From: Sphingorhabdus sp. SMR4y
Lineage (GTDB): Bacteria > Pseudomonadota > Alphaproteobacteria > Sphingomonadales > Sphingomonadaceae
Assembly: GCF_002218195.1 (NCBI RefSeq)
Contig: NZ_CP022336.1
Location: forward strand, 3,405,001-3,469,000
Length of the DNA stretch: 64,000 bases
Direction of reading: 5' to 3'
A program made the translations under genes and the position numbers. This document shows positions 1 through 7,677 of this stretch, piece after piece. The notes under the pieces were generated by a model that did no database searches, was not told the origin of the DNA, and was given only the letters and a program-made list of their open reading frames with translations. The stretch's first letter is position 1, and each line of letters opens with the position of its first letter.

Positions 1-470
1 TCCGCTTCGGCTATATCCTCGGCCCCGTCGACAATCACGAAGGCCGGAAGCAGACCACCCTGGCGGGCCAGTTCCATTGCGGCGGTGGCCGCCGCCGGAT
101 TGGTCAGAGGCTCGCTGCGGAACGGACCCTTCATCGGATATTGCATGTCGAGCACGGGGTCGACGATGGCGATAATTTCCGCGGCCGTTACCGGTGCGGG
201 CAGGCTGATCTGGATCGGCAGGTTCGGGTCGGCCGCGGCAAACTGGTTGAGCAGCTTGAGCGTCGCTGCCCGGCTGGCCGAGATGATCAGGGATATGGTT
301 CCGGACGAAGGCAGGGCCTCATCCAGATCAGCGGTTTCGACCGGCAGCAGGTTCAGCCGCCCGCCGTCCGCTTCCATCCCGACCGGCCAGCCCCGGCGCA
401 ATGCGTCAACCGCGCGCGCCGCCCGGCGTGCTGCTGCCTTCCGGGCCTCGTCGAGAGGCACAGCGTTCAA
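1..470 (-). CDS. ribA: GTP cyclohydrolase II, N-terminal part (runs off the window edge)
   Basis: Minus-strand reading frame open from a TTG at 470 to the window edge, at least 156 residues. The protein begins MNAVPLDEAR and shows the pieces typical of the sphingomonad RibA N-terminal extension: DALRRGWPV, a GGRLNLLPVETAD stretch, SRAATLKLLNQFAAADP, then MKGPFRSEPL and LLPAFVIVD. The catalytic zinc-binding GTP cyclohydrolase domain, which opens the GTP imidazole ring at the first step of riboflavin synthesis, would lie beyond base 1 and is not seen. The TTG overlaps the TGA stop of xthA (467-469), so the two genes are probably translationally coupled. A GTG three codons downstream is an alternative start. 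The family call rests on the extension alone. Confidence 0.7.
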   Translation of the reverse strand, partial: MNAVPLDEARKAAARRAARAVDALRRGWPVGMEADGGRLNLLPVETADLDEALPSSGTISLIISASRAATLKLLNQFAAADPNLPIQISLPAPVTAAEIIAIVDPVLDMQYPMKGPFRSEPLTNPAAATAAMELARQGGLLPAFVIVDGAEDIAEA

Positions 471-1261
471 AATTCGAATTCCGTGATCAGCGGCGCGTGA
501 TCGGATGGTTTGCCCCAGCTGCGCGCATCTTCGAGAACGATGTGGCTCTTCGCCTTGTCTCCCAGTTCCGGGCTGACCCAGACATGGTCGAGCCGGCGGC
601 CCTTGTCGGAGGCCCGCCAGTCCTTGGCGCGATAGCTCCACCAGGTAAAGAGACGCTCGGGATGGGGGATCAGCTTGCGACCGATATCGACCCAGCCATG
701 GGCATCGCGCATGGCATAGAGATGGTCGATCTCGATCTGGGTGTGGCTGACGACCTTGAGCAGGGCCTTGTGGCTCCAGACGTCCGACTCGAGCGGCGCG
801 ACATTGAAGTCGCCCAGCAGAATTGTCGGTTCCTTGAGATTGGCCGACCAGTCTGTCATCCGGCCGAAGAAATCCAGCTTCTGCCCGAATTTCGGATTGA
901 GCTCCCGATCGGGTATCTCTCCGCCGGCGGGAATATAGACATTTTCGATGCGCACACCGTTTTGCAGGACCGCACCGACGTGGCGCGCCTCGCCATTATT
1001 CTGCCAGTCGAACCGTTCGTCCTTGTGCAGCGGTACGCGGCTGATGATCGCGACGCCATGGTGCATCGGCTGGCCGTGCAATATCATGTGATTATAGCCC
1101 AGCCGCCGGAACATGCCTTCGGGGAACTGGTCATTGCGAACCTTGGTTTCCTGCAGGCACAATATGTCAGGCGCTTCTTCGGTCAGAAAACGTTCGACGA
1201 TGTCGAGACGGGCACGGATGCTGTTAATATTCCAGCTGACGACTTTAAGGGTATCACTCAT
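467..1261 (-). CDS. xthA: Exodeoxyribonuclease III (AP endonuclease)
   Basis: 264 residues, the normal length for the exonuclease III branch of the endonuclease/exonuclease/phosphatase fold. The motifs in order are WNINSIRARL near the N-terminus, LQETK with the metal-binding Glu, GDFNVAP with catalytic Asp and Asn in the middle, and SDHAPLI with the catalytic His close to the C-terminus. It should cut DNA at abasic sites and remove 3' blocking groups in base-excision repair. The ATG at 1261 (MSDTLKVVSW) is chosen because the 16 residues upstream in frame do not resemble the family. It is followed, with overlapping stop and start, by ribA. Confidence 0.95.
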   Translation of the reverse strand: MSDTLKVVSWNINSIRARLDIVERFLTEEAPDILCLQETKVRNDQFPEGMFRRLGYNHMILHGQPMHHGVAIISRVPLHKDERFDWQNNGEARHVGAVLQNGVRIENVYIPAGGEIPDRELNPKFGQKLDFFGRMTDWSANLKEPTILLGDFNVAPLESDVWSHKALLKVVSHTQIEIDHLYAMRDAHGWVDIGRKLIPHPERLFTWWSYRAKDWRASDKGRRLDHVWVSPELGDKAKSHIVLEDARSWGKPSDHAPLITEFEF

Positions 1262-1344
1262 GCCGAGTCTGATAGCCACGGTCGCGGAGAAACCCAAGCC
1301 CAAAGGCAACAGAGATTTGCGCTATTTGACCGGCCGGGAAAAGG

Positions 1345-1460
1345 AAAACCCCCACCTCCGGGGGCATTAAGGAGGTGGGGGCAAACTCGCGTTCGTCACG
1401 CATGAATGAGGCGAGACTTGATTGGTCAGGTAACAGGGGGAAAACCTGACTGTCTTTCCT
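1345..1460 (-). ncRNA. Candidate two-hairpin small RNA with a 16S-tail-like CACCTCCTT segment
   Basis: The 288-base gap between lolA and xthA has no convincing gene but two perfect inverted repeats. One has 7-bp arms at 1425-1431 and 1444-1450. The other has 11-bp arms at 1349-1359 and 1371-1381. Read on the minus strand, the second is a GC-rich stem followed by TTTTCCTTTT, like a Rho-independent terminator. Its 5' arm runs into CACCTCCTT, the same string as the 3' end of 16S rRNA, and its 3' arm carries GGAGGTG. A TATAAC -10-like box lies upstream on the same strand, with no good -35. It could equally be just the terminator of the ftsK-lolA unit. The ends given are estimates. Confidence 0.35.
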
Positions 1461-1549
1461 CATCCTGTATTTGGTTATAGTCCTGTATTTCTGTCGGCAG
1501 CATGAACAAAAGATCGATCATTTTCTGCTGATCGGCAGCCCGTCTCGGC

Positions 1550-2179
1550 TCATCGCTTGCCGCGACTTTTTTTCCGCGGATCGGTCCAGTTGAAGCTGCT
1601 GTTGGAGACGGGAACACCGAATTTCTGGTTGGACAGGCGGATCGATGTGCGGTTGTTTTTCGAATCGAGCGAGACCCAGCCATCCAGGCTCAATCCGCCG
1701 GGCGCGCCCGGCTTTTTCGTGAAAACCATCGTGATCACGCCATATTCGGGACGTTTCGGATCACGAATTTCGACGCTGAGCACCGCGGGATTGCGGGTCG
1801 GGATGATCTTGCCATATTTTGACAGATCGCGTTCCGGATTGAGCAGCGCCGCGAGCGGGCTGTTGCCGATTGGCCAGCGCTGCACCTGATTCACATCATA
1901 GTCGATCAGGGTCAGCGCCTTGCCGTCCCCGACGATCAGCAAATTGGCGTCATCCTGATACTGAAAGCGGATCTTGCCCGGCTGTTTCAAGATCAGTTTC
2001 CCGGTGAGCATTTGTCCACTCCGGTCGCTCTGGCTGAAATTGGCCGTCATCGTGGTCATGGCGCGCAAATGCGTCTGGACCTTTGAAAGACTGTCGGCGG
2101 GGCTTTGCTGTGCGGTGGCGGGCAGGCTTGCTGTCAGAGCCAGCGGCGCAGCGATCAAGGCGAAACCATATTTCAACAT
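1550..2179 (-). CDS. lolA: Outer-membrane lipoprotein carrier protein LolA
   Basis: 209 residues with an N-terminal signal peptide (hydrophobic core about residues 5-20, probable cleavage after TATA). The mature part follows the LolA pattern: a helix with TTMTANFSQSD, GKLILKQPGKIRFQY, a LLIVGDGKALTLID strand and a late WVSLDSKNNRTSIRLSN segment. LolA carries lipoproteins released by LolCDE across the periplasm to the outer membrane. The gene lies 94 bases downstream of ftsK on the same strand and is probably cotranscribed. The C-terminus is short and basic (KKSRGKR). The hairpin region at 1345-1460 lies just downstream. Confidence 0.85.
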   Translation of the reverse strand: MLKYGFALIAAPLALTASLPATAQQSPADSLSKVQTHLRAMTTMTANFSQSDRSGQMLTGKLILKQPGKIRFQYQDDANLLIVGDGKALTLIDYDVNQVQRWPIGNSPLAALLNPERDLSKYGKIIPTRNPAVLSVEIRDPKRPEYGVITMVFTKKPGAPGGLSLDGWVSLDSKNNRTSIRLSNQKFGVPVSNSSFNWTDPRKKSRGKR

Positions 2180-2273
2180 TACGAAAACTCCAGATTATCA
2201 AGATATCCCACTAGCCCAAGGCGATTGAACCACGGCTTAATCAGTCTGTCAGCATGTAGGCCGGGCGCAGCGG

Positions 2274-4706
2274 CTAAAGCGGCTCGCCATTCTGATCACG
2301 CAGCACTTCGCGGCGACCGATATGGTTGGGCGGGCTGATAAATTCATCTTCTTCCATTCGGTCGATGATGCGGGCGGCCGTATTATAGCCGATCCGCAAT
2401 TGCCGCTGCAGCCAGCTGGTCGACACTTTCTGGCTTTCGAAGACAATCTGGCAGGCCTGCGCATATTGCCGGTCTTCCTTGCTGTCGCTCAGATCGGCGC
2501 CGTCGAGGGCAAAGCTGCCATCTTCCGGTTCTTCGGTGACTGCCTGGATATAATCCGGGGATCCCTGCGAACGCCAGTGGTCGGCAACCCGCCGCACTTC
2601 GTCATCGGAAACGAAGGGACCATGGACACGGGTCAGCTGTTTGCCGCCGGGCATGTAGAGCATGTCGCCCTTGCCGAGCAGCTGCTCCGCGCCCTGTTCG
2701 CCCAAAATGGTACGGGAATCGATTTTCGAGGTGACGTGGAAGCTGATCCGGGTTGGCAGGTTGGCCTTGATCACGCCGGTGATGACGTCGACCGAGGGCC
2801 GCTGCGTTGCCATGATCAGGTGGATGCCGGCCGCCCGCGCCTTTTGCGCCAGACGCTGGATCAGGAATTCGACTTCCTTGCCGGCCGTCATCATCAGGTC
2901 GGCGAGCTCGTCGACGATGATCACGATCTGCGGTAGCACTTCGTAGTCGAGCTGCTCTTCCTCGTAGATCGGCCGCGATGTTTCGGGGTCATAGCCGGTC
3001 TGGACACGGCGACCGAGCGGCTGGCCCTTGGCCTTGGCCGCCTTCACCTTCTCGTTATAATTGGCCAGATTACGAACCGAGATCGATGACATCATCCGGT
3101 AGCGTTCTTCCATCTGCTCGACCGCCCATTTGAGCGCCCGGATGGCCTTGGCGGGCTCCGTCACGACCGGCGAGAGAAGATGCGGAATATCATCATAGGT
3201 GCTGAGTTCCAGCATCTTCGGATCAATCATGATCATTTTGCAGTCTTCAGGCGTCAGCCGGTAGAGAAGCGACAATATCATGCAGTTCAGGCCGACCGAT
3301 TTACCCGAGCCGGTGGTGCCGGCGACGAGCAGATGCGGCATGGGTGCGAGATCGGCGATGACCGGATCGCCGGAAATGTTCTTGCCCAGGATGATCGGAA
3401 GCTTGCCACCCTGTTCGGCGAAACTGTCGCTGCCGATCATTTCGTGAAGGACCACCATTTCGCGGTTGGTGTTGGGCAATTCGATGCCCATGACCGTGCG
3501 CCCGGGAATGGCGGCCACACGCGCCGAGAGCGCCGACATGTTGCGGGCGATATCTTCGGCGAGCTGGATCACGCGGCTCGCCTTGATGCCCGGCGCCGGT
3601 TCCAGTTCGTACATGGTGACAACCGGCCCCGGTCGTACCGCATTGATCGTGCCCTTGACGTGAAAGTCGTCGAGCACCGATTCCAGCAGGCGCGCGTTAC
3701 GCTCCAGACCGGCCTTGTCGATCACATTATTGTCCTGCTCGGGAGCGGGGGTCAGCAGATCGAGCGACGGCAGCACATAGGGGCCGAAAAAGTCCCCCTG
3801 CTTGCCCTGGCTGACGCCAGCTTTCTTTGGCGGCAATGCGCGTTCGCTGATTTCTGGCGGCGGCCGGTTGTCCGGCTTGACCTCCTTGCGCGGCGCGGGC
3901 TCCTTCTTTGCTTTCGGTTTGGCGGTGCCCGAACGATCCGGTTCGACGATCAGGCCGTCTTCTTTCTCCGCGAACGGACTTTTTATCGCTGGAATCTTGA
4001 AAGAAGTTCCGGAAAACAGCGGTTTGTCCAGTCGCAGGCTGAAATAGCCGAGGACAAGGCCACCGGTCAGGGTCAAAGCTATGATGATGCCGGAAATCAA
4101 TCCGCTCCAGCTGGCGGAAATCGCGTTGAGGCCAGCGCTGATCGCGTTGCCGGTCAGCATGCCGGCGAGGCCGCCAAGGCCGGACGGCAATTCCATTTCC
4201 GGTTCCGGGAACCACAAGGCCAGGGCGGTGCCGACGAGCAAAATGGCCAGCAGGCACCAGAGCAGTTGCTGCTTCCAGCCGGGCTGCGGAATATCCCGCC
4301 ACAGGCGGTTGGCCAGCACCAGCAGCAAGGGGAGAATGAGCAGGGCGGGCAGGCCGACCAGCAACAGCAAAAGATCTGAGAGATAGGAACCGAAAATTCC
4401 CATCCAGTTATGCTCGACGCTGCCCGCCGACGTGTTGAAGGCCGGGTCGCTGGGCGAATAGCTGACCAGCGCCAGAAACAGGAATATCGTCGCCAGAAAG
4501 ATCGTAATGGCTCCGATCAGGGCACCACTGCGCAACAGGCTGAGGCGCATTATTTCGCGCCAGTTCGCTTCTTTGGCTTTTTCCGCCATCATATACTCCC
4601 GTGCGTCACCCCAGCCGAAGGCGCGCATTACCTGTCTGCTCCTTTGCGCGAATCGGGGACTCTCCGTCAAGTTTCTTGGCATCAATTTACCGGATTTGCC
4701 TTTCAT
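2274..4706 (-). CDS. ftsK: DNA translocase FtsK
   Basis: 810 residues with full FtsK/SpoIIIE architecture. Several membrane helices lie between about residues 55 and 225, a charged linker (Lys/Pro/Glu-rich, about 245-310) follows, then the motor. The motor has Walker A GTTGSGKSVGLN, Walker B IIVDELADLMM and the MATQRPSVDVITG segment. The C-terminal gamma winged helix, which in E. coli reads KOPS DNA sequences, is present (TSWLQRQLRIGYNTAARII). FtsK pumps chromosome ends across the septum and activates XerCD at dif. The start is uncertain: the 4706 ATG gives MKGKSGKL, while later methionines (MPRNLTES, MAEKAKEA) are also possible. lolA follows on the same strand. Confidence 0.95.
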   Translation of the reverse strand: MKGKSGKLMPRNLTESPRFAQRSRQVMRAFGWGDAREYMMAEKAKEANWREIMRLSLLRSGALIGAITIFLATIFLFLALVSYSPSDPAFNTSAGSVEHNWMGIFGSYLSDLLLLLVGLPALLILPLLLVLANRLWRDIPQPGWKQQLLWCLLAILLVGTALALWFPEPEMELPSGLGGLAGMLTGNAISAGLNAISASWSGLISGIIIALTLTGGLVLGYFSLRLDKPLFSGTSFKIPAIKSPFAEKEDGLIVEPDRSGTAKPKAKKEPAPRKEVKPDNRPPPEISERALPPKKAGVSQGKQGDFFGPYVLPSLDLLTPAPEQDNNVIDKAGLERNARLLESVLDDFHVKGTINAVRPGPVVTMYELEPAPGIKASRVIQLAEDIARNMSALSARVAAIPGRTVMGIELPNTNREMVVLHEMIGSDSFAEQGGKLPIILGKNISGDPVIADLAPMPHLLVAGTTGSGKSVGLNCMILSLLYRLTPEDCKMIMIDPKMLELSTYDDIPHLLSPVVTEPAKAIRALKWAVEQMEERYRMMSSISVRNLANYNEKVKAAKAKGQPLGRRVQTGYDPETSRPIYEEEQLDYEVLPQIVIIVDELADLMMTAGKEVEFLIQRLAQKARAAGIHLIMATQRPSVDVITGVIKANLPTRISFHVTSKIDSRTILGEQGAEQLLGKGDMLYMPGGKQLTRVHGPFVSDDEVRRVADHWRSQGSPDYIQAVTEEPEDGSFALDGADLSDSKEDRQYAQACQIVFESQKVSTSWLQRQLRIGYNTAARIIDRMEEDEFISPPNHIGRREVLRDQNGEPL

Positions 4707-4763
4707 TACAGGCTACCGATGCCTACCTAGTTGATTATATTGTGGCTCGGAAAGGCGATCTCC

Positions 4764-5996
4764 ATGGGAAATGATTCTCGGAATAGCGATATCATCATCT
4801 TAGGCGCGGGCATGATCGGTCTGACCCAGGCGCTTACCCTGGCCGCCCATGGACTGCATGTGGCGATCATTGATCGCGCCAAGCCGGACGATCTGCTGAA
4901 CCCGCAGAATGATGCGCGGGTTTCGGCGATCAACAGCGCCAGCTGGAACATGTTCGACGCCATCGGGTTGGCTGACAAGTTGCGGCCGCAAGGCTGCGAT
5001 ATCGAAAAAATACTGGTCAATGACGGACTCAAGCCGGGTACGCTGGATTTTGTCCCGGGCGAAGACGAAGGGCCGATGGGCATCATGGTCGAGAATGCCG
5101 TGCTGCGGCAACTGTTGTTCGAGGCGGTCCAGGCGCACGAGAACATCAGCCTGCATATGCCGACACAGATTGCCTCCTGCGATCGCGGCGAGCATCTCGT
5201 CGAAATCATTCTTGATAATGGTGAACAGCTGTCCGCACCGCTGCTGGTAGCCGCCGACGGGCGCGGCAGCCGGATGCGCGAGGAAGCCGGGATCATCATG
5301 GCGCACTGGCAATATGACCACAGCGCGATCGTCTGCAAGATTGCGCATGAAAAACCGCATGGCAACACGGCCTATGAGCTATTCTTCCCGTCTGGTCCGT
5401 TCGCCATCCTGCCGATGCTCGACGATGCGGATGGCAAGCATCGCTCGGCGGTGGTGTGGACGGTCTCGCGGAAAGACGGCCCGGCCTATGCCAAGATTAA
5501 CGAGCGTGCCTTTATCGCTGAAATGATGAAGAAGACCGGCGGTTTTCTCGGCGAGATCGAGCTGCTGACCGATCGCCCGACTTATCCGCTGGGTTTTCAT
5601 CACAGTTCCCATCTGACGGCCGACCGTCTGGTGCTGATCGGCGACGCGGGCCATGGCATCCATCCGATCGCCGGACAGGGACTCAATCTGGGTCTGCGCG
5701 ATGTGGCGGCCCTGACCGAATGCCTGGTCGAGGGCGCGCGCACCGGTCTCGATCTGGGTGATGCCCAGATTCTCGCGCGCTATGACCGCTGGCGCAGTCT
5801 CGACAATATGATGGTCTCGGCGGCGACCGATCTGCTGACCCGGCTGTTCGGCCTGCCCGGGGAAACCTCTTCCCGGATCCGGCGGATGGGCATCGGACTG
5901 GTCCAGCGGATTCCGCCGCTCAAGGCACAGTTCATGGCCGAAGCCAAAGGCGAAACCGGTGATCTGCCCAAGCTGCTCAGGGGCGAACTGGTCTAG
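4764..5996 (+). CDS. UbiH/UbiF/COQ6-family FAD-dependent hydroxylase (ubiquinone biosynthesis)
   Basis: 410 residues. The FAD-binding signature is complete: an N-terminal dinucleotide fold IILGAGMIGLTQALTL, a middle VAADGRGSRMREEAG (DG motif) and GDAGHGIHPIAGQGLNLGLRD (GD motif) about residue 290. This is the pattern of class A flavin monooxygenases that hydroxylate the benzene ring of ubiquinone precursors. Which ring position it acts on cannot be told from sequence. The ATG at 4764 is preferred to the in-frame 4731 ATG because GGAAAGG sits just upstream and the extra 11 residues are not family-like. It is divergent from ftsK and its end nearly touches the convergent SDR. Confidence 0.85.
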   Translation: MGNDSRNSDIIILGAGMIGLTQALTLAAHGLHVAIIDRAKPDDLLNPQNDARVSAINSASWNMFDAIGLADKLRPQGCDIEKILVNDGLKPGTLDFVPGEDEGPMGIMVENAVLRQLLFEAVQAHENISLHMPTQIASCDRGEHLVEIILDNGEQLSAPLLVAADGRGSRMREEAGIIMAHWQYDHSAIVCKIAHEKPHGNTAYELFFPSGPFAILPMLDDADGKHRSAVVWTVSRKDGPAYAKINERAFIAEMMKKTGGFLGEIELLTDRPTYPLGFHHSSHLTADRLVLIGDAGHGIHPIAGQGLNLGLRDVAALTECLVEGARTGLDLGDAQILARYDRWRSLDNMMVSAATDLLTRLFGLPGETSSRIRRMGIGLVQRIPPLKAQFMAEAKGETGDLPKLLRGELV

Positions 5997-6005
5997 CTTC
6001 GACTT

Positions 6006-6773
6006 TTAGCGCCCGCCCTGGCCGTCATCGATCTTGATCACGGTTCCGGTCACCGCATCGGAAGAGGGCGACACCAGATAGAGCAGGGTGCTGTCCATCT
6101 GTTCCGGCTGCGCCACCCGCTTGCGGGGGAAATGGACCGAAAAGTCGCCAGCCCGCTCGATCATGCCATCGGCCATGTCGGTGGCGAACAGACCCGGCGC
6201 AATGCCGTTTACGTTGATATGAAATTTTGACCATTCGACCGCCAGGGTTTCGGTGATGCGGACGACCCCGGCCTTGGTCGTGGAATAGAGCGCGGCTCCG
6301 CCACCGCTGTAACTGGTCGCGGCAATGGACGCGATGTTGACGATCCGCCCCGGTGTCTTCTGGGCGATCAGCGGACGGGCAAATTCGTTCGACAGGATGA
6401 ACACGCTGCGCAGATTCGTATCCAGAACATCATCGATCAGGTCGATTGACATGCGCGTGGCATGTTCGGCATCGACGATCCCGGCATTGTTGACCAATAT
6501 ATCAGGCTGACCCAGAACCTCCGTCACAGCGGGGACGATGGCCTGAAGCTGCGCCGCGTCGCGCACGTCCAGCGCGAAGGCTTTTGCCGCGCCGCCATCC
6601 GCGGTAATCTCTTTGACCAGATCGTCCAGCTTGTCCTTGCGCCGTGCGGTGCAGGCGACTTTCGCGCCACAGGCGGCGAGCACTTTGGCGAAGCGACGGC
6701 CCAGTCCGGCCGATGCGCCTGTGACGATCGCGGTTCGTCCGCTGAGGTCGATGGAAAAATTGGGCGTGGTCAT
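6006..6773 (-). CDS. Short-chain dehydrogenase/reductase
   Basis: 255 residues, classical SDR length. TGASAGLGRRFA is the NAD(P)-binding glycine motif, NNAGI the structural motif, and IASIAATS with YSTTK gives the Ser-Tyr-Lys catalytic set. The C-terminus GTVIKIDDGQGGR is close to the usual GQ-type end. An Arg-Arg-Lys after the second strand (CTARRKDKL) hints at NADP preference. The substrate is unknown. The start codon lies just 3' of a perfect 10-bp inverted repeat that encloses the ribosome-binding site (see 6776-6814). It is downstream of the OmpA lipoprotein gene on the same strand with 68 bases between. Confidence 0.85.
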   Translation of the reverse strand: MTTPNFSIDLSGRTAIVTGASAGLGRRFAKVLAACGAKVACTARRKDKLDDLVKEITADGGAAKAFALDVRDAAQLQAIVPAVTEVLGQPDILVNNAGIVDAEHATRMSIDLIDDVLDTNLRSVFILSNEFARPLIAQKTPGRIVNIASIAATSYSGGGAALYSTTKAGVVRITETLAVEWSKFHINVNGIAPGLFATDMADGMIERAGDFSVHFPRKRVAQPEQMDSTLLYLVSPSSDAVTGTVIKIDDGQGGR

Positions 6774-6775
6774 GA

Positions 6776-6814
6776 ACGGGCATCCTCTGCAAGTTTTTTA
6801 CAAGGGATGCCCGT
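6776..6814 (-). promoter_or_regulatory. 5' UTR inverted repeat covering the SDR ribosome-binding site
   Basis: Perfect 10-bp arms (ACGGGCATCC at 6776-6785 and GGATGCCCGT at 6805-6814) separated by 19 bases. In the minus-strand transcript, the AGAGGA that would be the Shine-Dalgarno of the SDR overlaps the 3' arm and the start codon follows two bases later. Folding would therefore hide the ribosome-binding site. There is no T-tract after the stem, so it is not a standard terminator for the upstream OmpA gene. Confidence 0.5.
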
Positions 6815-6841
6815 GATCATGGGATCAGCGCAAGCGCTAAT

Positions 6842-7522
6842 TTAGTTGTCCAGATCATCCTGTTCGATCGGAACGATCTTGATTTCGACCCGGCGGTTGG
6901 CAGCGCGCCCTTCTTCGGTACTGTTGCTGGCCACCGGCTGGCTTTCGCCATAGCCGCGGGTCGCGAGACGGGCCCGCTGGACGCCGCTGTTGGCGAGGAA
7001 ATTGGCAACCGCATCGGCGCGCCGTTCGGACAGGGCCTGATTATAGGCGTCGCTGCCGGTGCTGTCGGTATGGCCGAGCACATCGACATAGCTTTTCTCA
7101 TATTGCGCCAGCGTATTCGCGACATTGCCCAGGGTTGTCTGGAATGCCGGGCTGATGGCGCTGCTGTCGACGGGGAAGGTGACGCTCGATGGCATGTTGA
7201 GGATCAGATTGTCGCCCTCGCGGGTGACATCAACACCAGTGCCTGCGGTTTGCTGGCGCAGCTTCTTTTCCTGCTCGTCCATATAATAACCGATGCCCGC
7301 ACCGGCGAGGCCGCCAAGGCCGGCGCCGACGATCTTGGCGGTGCGGTCATTCCTGCCGCCGAGCACGTCGCCGAGCAGGTAACCGCCGACCACGCCGCCT
7401 ATGCCGCCGATGGCCGCTTTTGAAATGGTCCGGTTGCCGGTCTCAGGATTGGTTACACAGCCGCTGGTCAGTGCCAGTGCGCCCAGTGAAACCGCTGAAA
7501 TTATTGATTTGTTCATCCGCAT
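6842..7522 (-). CDS. OmpA-family lipoprotein with glycine-zipper segment
   Basis: 226 residues. The N-terminus MRMNKSIISAVSLGALALTSGC looks like a lipoprotein signal with Cys at the cleavage point (TSGC, a slightly atypical lipobox). Next comes a glycine-rich zipper (AAIGGIGGVVGGYLLGD and GAGLGGLAGAGIGYYMDEQ). The C-terminal OmpA peptidoglycan-binding domain from about residue 105 contains LGHTDSTGSDAYNQALSERRA and NRRVEIKI. It should tie the outer membrane to the cell wall. The start at 7522 is supported by AAGGGAAAAG just upstream; a second ATG lies two codons in. An EcfG-type promoter at 7561-7585 suggests general-stress control. Confidence 0.85.
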   Translation of the reverse strand: MRMNKSIISAVSLGALALTSGCVTNPETGNRTISKAAIGGIGGVVGGYLLGDVLGGRNDRTAKIVGAGLGGLAGAGIGYYMDEQEKKLRQQTAGTGVDVTREGDNLILNMPSSVTFPVDSSAISPAFQTTLGNVANTLAQYEKSYVDVLGHTDSTGSDAYNQALSERRADAVANFLANSGVQRARLATRGYGESQPVASNSTEEGRAANRRVEIKIVPIEQDDLDN

Positions 7523-7560
7523 GTTCTTTTCCCTTTTAGCTCCTCTTGTCTCCCCGGCAT

Positions 7561-7585
7561 AACGCCCCGCCGATGAGAAGGTTCC
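7561..7585 (-). promoter_or_regulatory. EcfG (general stress sigma factor) promoter for the OmpA lipoprotein gene
   Basis: On the minus strand GGAAC (7585-7581) is followed after exactly 16 bases by CGTT (7564-7561). This matches the alphaproteobacterial EcfG consensus GGAAC-N16/17-CGTT. Transcription would begin around 7555 and give a leader of about 30 bases, a sensible distance from the chosen start codon. Confidence 0.65.
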
Positions 7586-7677
7586 GTCTAGCGCGCGATA
7601 AATGAACGGCGACTGACAGCAAACTTGAGATTGTGTAAAACTTGCTGCTAAAGGGCTTATGGCATTTCGCCCTTTCA

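Noticed and set aside
3180-4379. Long plus-strand open frame (about 400 codons) inside ftsK
   Set aside because: Antisense to the conserved FtsK motor; composition rich in Arg/Gln/His with no family pattern. A result of GC-rich coding on the other strand.
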